Below are positions 17,601 through 19,264 of a stretch of DNA of 19,264 bases, piece after piece. Numbering within the stretch: the stretch's first letter is position 1; each line of letters starts with the position of its first letter. A model generated the notes under the pieces. The model saw nothing but the letters and a program-made list of their open reading frames with translations, searched no databases and had not been told where the DNA came from. The DNA is from Coemansia sp. RSA 922. Lineage: Eukaryota; Kickxellomycota; Kickxellomycetes; Kickxellales; Kickxellaceae. The stretch spans positions 1-19,264 of the forward strand of contig JANBQS010000385.1 in NCBI GenBank assembly GCA_027577415.1. The letters are read 5' to 3'. The position numbers and the translations under genes are program-made.

Positions 17601-18894
17601 AAATAGGCGAGCGCAGGTTGTCGGCAGAGCGGGCAGCCATGGCATTCTGGATACGCTTCTCACGACGTGCAGTTGCGGCCGCCTTGCGTGCAATTGCCTG
17701 CCTCTGCGTAGCGGTCAACTCCTCATCAGAGCTGCTCTCGTCCGAGTCATACTCTTCCGAGTCCACATCGTCTCTGGCATCAGCAAGGGCTTCCCAGTCA
17801 TCGACTTCGTCATCATCCGACGTGGCTTCTTCTTCTTCAGCGGCCCTCAGCTTGGCCTCCTCTTCCTCGACAGCCCTCATCTTGGCTTCTTCTTCCTTTA
17901 GCCGCTTCTTCTCGGCCTCCACTTCGCAGCGTCTCTTCTCGGCCTCCTCTTTGCGACGCCTTTTCTCTGCGGCCCACTTCTGGCGCTCCTCGGCGTCGCG
18001 TTGGAACATGTCTTGGCGACTGACCTTGCTCTCGCCTGAAAGACCAGCAACCTGCACGCCCGAGGCCAGAATCGCCTTGAGCTGCTGCTCCCGCCGCGCA
18101 TTAGCCTCCTTCTGCTTCTTGGTCAGTAGCTTGCCATCGCGCTTCAGCTGCTCCTTGCGCAGGCGATCAGCCTCGCGCTTGGCTTCGCGCTCGGCGGTCT
18201 GGATGGCCTCCTCTTCGGCGGCGAGACGCTCCTCCTCCTCGATACGCTTGAGTTCCTCCTCTTCCAGGCGCCTCAACTCTTCTTCCAGGCGGCGCTGCTC
18301 CTCAACCATCTTTTGCAGAGCAGCAATGGTTGTGCCCCTCTTGGTCCTCTTCTTCTTGTCGCCATTGGCAGTGGCAGGAGCGGGCGAGACAGCTTCGGCA
18401 GTGGGTGCAGCATCGACCTGGTCGGCAGCCTTCACAGCCTCATTATCCTTGCCAGTGACGTCCTCGTCCTTACCGGCACCTTTCTTGACAGCGGCAATCG
18501 TCATCGTGTCGAACAACGCCTCTAGCTCGTTAACCTCAGCTTCCCGCTTGGCCTTGATCTCGTCAGCTTTCTGCTTCTTTTCGAGCTTGGCCCTTTCTCT
18601 TCTTTCGCGCTCTTTCTGCTTTGCCGTTCTAAGTGTGCTGTTGGGCGCGTCCCCCAAGTCTCCCCCCGTTGCCGCAGTATCTTCAGTGATAGGTAAAAGG
18701 GATTTGGCCCTTTTATTGGTCTTGTTCTTCTTTCTCGCGCGCGAGATCATGCTCATGAAACCGCCGCCCTCCTCGTCCTCTGTGGGGCTAGTCTGAGCTT
18801 CAATGTTAGCGGCAGATGTGTAATCCAATAGGTCGTCGTCGGCCCAAATAGCATCTTTGGCGCGTCCCTTCTTGTTTGCCTGTTTATTCACCAT
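14671..18894 (-). CDS. FUN12: Translation initiation factor eIF5B, intein-containing precursor
   Basis: A 1407-residue ORF, one exon, ATG in a CCACCATGG context. Without the intein the protein is 1029 residues, close to yeast Fun12 (1002). eIF5B is the GTPase that joins the 60S subunit to the 48S complex at the start codon. Residues 1-430 form the usual lysine/glutamate-rich N-terminus with long charged helices and an acidic stretch ([18 protein letters not shown]). The GTPase domain follows: G1 GHVDTGK at 436-442 with its Thr at 821, [10 protein letters not shown] at 838-847, DTPGHESF at 878-885 and NKID at 932-935. Domains II-IV then run to the C-terminus, with [21 protein letters not shown] and [18 protein letters not shown] recognisable. 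An intein splits the P-loop (separate entry), so GTP binding requires splicing. G/C-ending codons are common in both the host and the intein. Confidence 0.97.
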   Translation of the reverse strand: MVNKQANKKGRAKDAIWADDDLLDYTSAANIEAQTSPTEDEEGGGFMSMISRARKKNKTNKRAKSLLPITEDTAATGGDLGDAPNSTLRTAKQKERERRERAKLEKKQKADEIKAKREAEVNELEALFDTMTIAAVKKGAGKDEDVTGKDNEAVKAADQVDAAPTAEAVSPAPATANGDKKKRTKRGTTIAALQKMVEEQRRLEEELRRLEEEELKRIEEEERLAAEEEAIQTAEREAKREADRLRKEQLKRDGKLLTKKQKEANARREQQLKAILASGVQVAGLSGESKVSRQDMFQRDAEERQKWAAEKRRRKEEAEKRRCEVEAEKKRLKEEEAKMRAVEEEEAKLRAAEEEEATSDDDEVDDWEALADARDDVDSEEYDSDESSSDEELTATQRQAIARKAAATARREKRIQNAMAARSADNLRSPICCILGHVDTGKCWGRDTPILMWDGSTRNVQDIVELDQVMGDDNSPRVVQPGSVIKGEGVLYRVVPDQRDGADSFVCNGEHVLVLAINHKPYVQCDVRTVDGVTETKYVAKSIAIDSAANKPSQLVYGEFESEELALAALPEWQPLTWQCTVLEYLDLVRTDRASADLCSMYKPVNGVEFSASASQPFTDAITRAFGSVPTSIQELETARFFGVWLGSGANGIPSADAEDTRKALLKEFALTDEKRIPDAIMSASLNHRREFLAGVIESDSTTFVAASAAEEHWEVSSSDEQFLLQLRRLARSIGLHVGPVSQSAAGSTISISGEAVCTFAPLTGLEHKRPAERTPESWAALCSNSWVFAIEEIGQGEYFGFTLDGNSRVLLGDYTVSHNTKLLDKIRQTNVQGGEAGGITQQIGATFFPADAIEKKTAAMYPSSKIDIKIPGLLIIDTPGHESFTNLRSRGSSMCNIAILVVDIMHGLEPQTLESLRLLRERKTPFIVALNKIDCIYGWNKHPNSPFRDTFKNQPDRTVSLFEDRVAQVKVEFAEQGLNAELHYKNKNFAKYVSLVPTSAFSGEGIPDMLDLLVTLTQQRMSKQLMYFSELECTVLEVKVIEGLGTTIDVIMSNGMLHVGDRIIICGMDGPIVTNVRALLTPQSMREMRVKSAYVHHKSIKAAMGVKIYAPGLEKAIAGSRLMVIGPDDDEEELMDEFMSDLAWLDDAIDKSGRGVWVQASTLGSLEALLELLRVSKIPVSGINIGPVHKKDVTRASAMLERAKEYAVMLCFDVKFDKDAERMAKELGLLVYSADIIYHLVDNYMAHNSRIAEQKRKELADRAIYPCIMKIISEEHVFNTRSGLLLGVDILEGHLRLGTPICVMKTNLVTHVHRPITLGKVTSIKVNDKPVDIVRKGKAGAGFTIRIESIVPGHDKKFGRHFDEEDLLYSQITRDSIDVLKESFRDDLTMEEWKLVVKLKNTLGVD
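16435..17568 (-). mobile_element. Intein in the eIF5B P-loop, with a degenerate LAGLIDADG endonuclease
   Basis: 378 residues (443-820 of the precursor) inserted between Lys and Thr of GHVDTGK|T. The splicing blocks are intact. Block A begins [15 protein letters not shown] with Cys1; block B is [11 protein letters not shown] with His69; block F is [19 protein letters not shown]; block G is VSHN with the penultimate His and terminal Asn; the +1 residue is Thr. The middle carries a homing-endonuclease remnant. Block C is [12 protein letters not shown], with Ser206 where the catalytic Asp of GDG belongs. Block D is EKRIPDAI. Block E is [10 protein letters not shown] with Asp258 kept. Block H is [14 protein letters not shown]. 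Ser206 and Asp258 are only 52 residues apart, against 108 between the two catalytic Asp in yeast PI-SceI. Autocatalytic splicing is likely; DNA cutting is doubtful. Confidence 0.96.
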
Positions 18895-19264
18895 GGTGGA
18901 GTAGAGTAAACAGTCCTTTTATTGGTCTGAACTGGTGGTGTATAACGATGTAAAGCTAGTAGCTCTCCCGAATATACTGTGCTATGTAAGGGTCCAAAGT
19001 ACGAGTACTAGAACTAGATATTATAGCAAGAATTGAATAATTCAAATTTATGTGAAAAATGAGCTATAAAAAAGAATAGAAAATCGAAAGCACCAAAGAA
19101 CTGAAAGTGTGTGTGTTTTTTTTAAGACTTTGAAGACCGCGTGCACAAGGCCAAAGAGTGCTTTGTCAGTCATGTGCGATTTGATCCGACCTAGTTTTGA
19201 GAGAATTTGTTATTAGAACTCGTTAAAAAAATACAAGGCAAAACCGGGCTATGGCGGGTTGAGC
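18895..19264. other. Upstream region of eIF5B, no gene recognised
   Basis: 370 AT-rich bases. Read on the minus strand, a CCAATAAAAGG segment (about 18915-18925) lies close upstream of the eIF5B start and may be a CCAAT- or TATA-like element, though it is unusually near the ATG. No tRNA or coding sequence was recognised up to the window end. Confidence 0.4.

Noticed and set aside
17618..18796. 392-codon plus-strand ORF opposite the eIF5B N-terminus
   Set aside because: The Ser/Ala-rich translation mirrors the Lys/Glu-rich eIF5B helices on the other strand; no independent features.
18709..18928. 14-nt exact repeat CCTTTTATTGGTCT at 18709-18722 and 18915-18928
   Set aside because: An exact 14-mer pair is expected by chance about once in a window of this size, and one copy is inside eIF5B coding sequence.
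1..19264. CRISPR arrays, tRNA or rRNA genes
   Set aside because: No regularly spaced repeats and no tRNA-like arm sequences were seen on reading; a covariance-model scan would be needed to exclude small RNAs formally.

Overview
The window looks like nuclear DNA of an early-diverging fungus. Its genes are eukaryotic: eIF5B, COP9 signalosome subunit 7, an Nbl1/Borealin-type chromosomal passenger protein, a SWIRM-domain protein and a Tcp11/Sok1-family protein. Genes are compact and mostly intronless; the three introns I could place are about 100 nt and have GT..AG ends. TATA boxes and AATAAA signals occur at sensible places. Two related F-box-like genes beginning with an LPLHIIE..V segment resemble, from memory, a family that is greatly expanded in Kickxellomycotina (Coemansia and relatives). 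I therefore favour that group, as an inference and not a proof.

Layout, left to right. 1-490 holds no recognised gene. 491-811 (+) encodes a small SWIRM-domain protein or the last exon of a larger one, convergent with a Tcp11/Sok1-like gene (904-3459, -). 3742-5433 (-) is a two-exon sugar/inositol-type MFS transporter with a Cys-rich PSI-like extracellular insert. 6090-6455 (-) is 5-hydroxyisourate hydrolase. It is divergent from an Nbl1/Borealin-like gene (6793-7224, +), and the shared promoter contains a CCAAT-bearing inverted repeat. 7366-8320 (-) is a three-exon COP9 subunit 7 gene. 8482-10226 (-) is a frameshifted member of the F-box-like family; its intact paralogue is at 12678-14438 (-). 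Between them lie an orphan tyrosine-recombinase core-binding-domain ORF with its own TATA box and poly(A) signal (10655-11206, +) and a secreted Ala/Gly/Pro-rich protein (11490-12185, -). 14671-18894 (-) is translation factor eIF5B.

The main discovery candidate is in eIF5B. The GTPase P-loop GHVDTGK|T is split by an in-frame 378-residue intein (16435-17568) that keeps the expected splicing residues: Cys1, the block B His, the terminal His-Asn and a +1 Thr. Its LAGLIDADG homing-endonuclease domain looks degenerate: the catalytic Asp of the first motif is Ser and the spacing between motifs is short. The host cannot have a working GTPase site until the intein has spliced out.

The genes do not form one pathway. 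This is ordinary chromosomal fungal sequence with conserved housekeeping genes separated by faster-evolving lineage-specific genes and an element remnant (about 8.4-14.6 kb).
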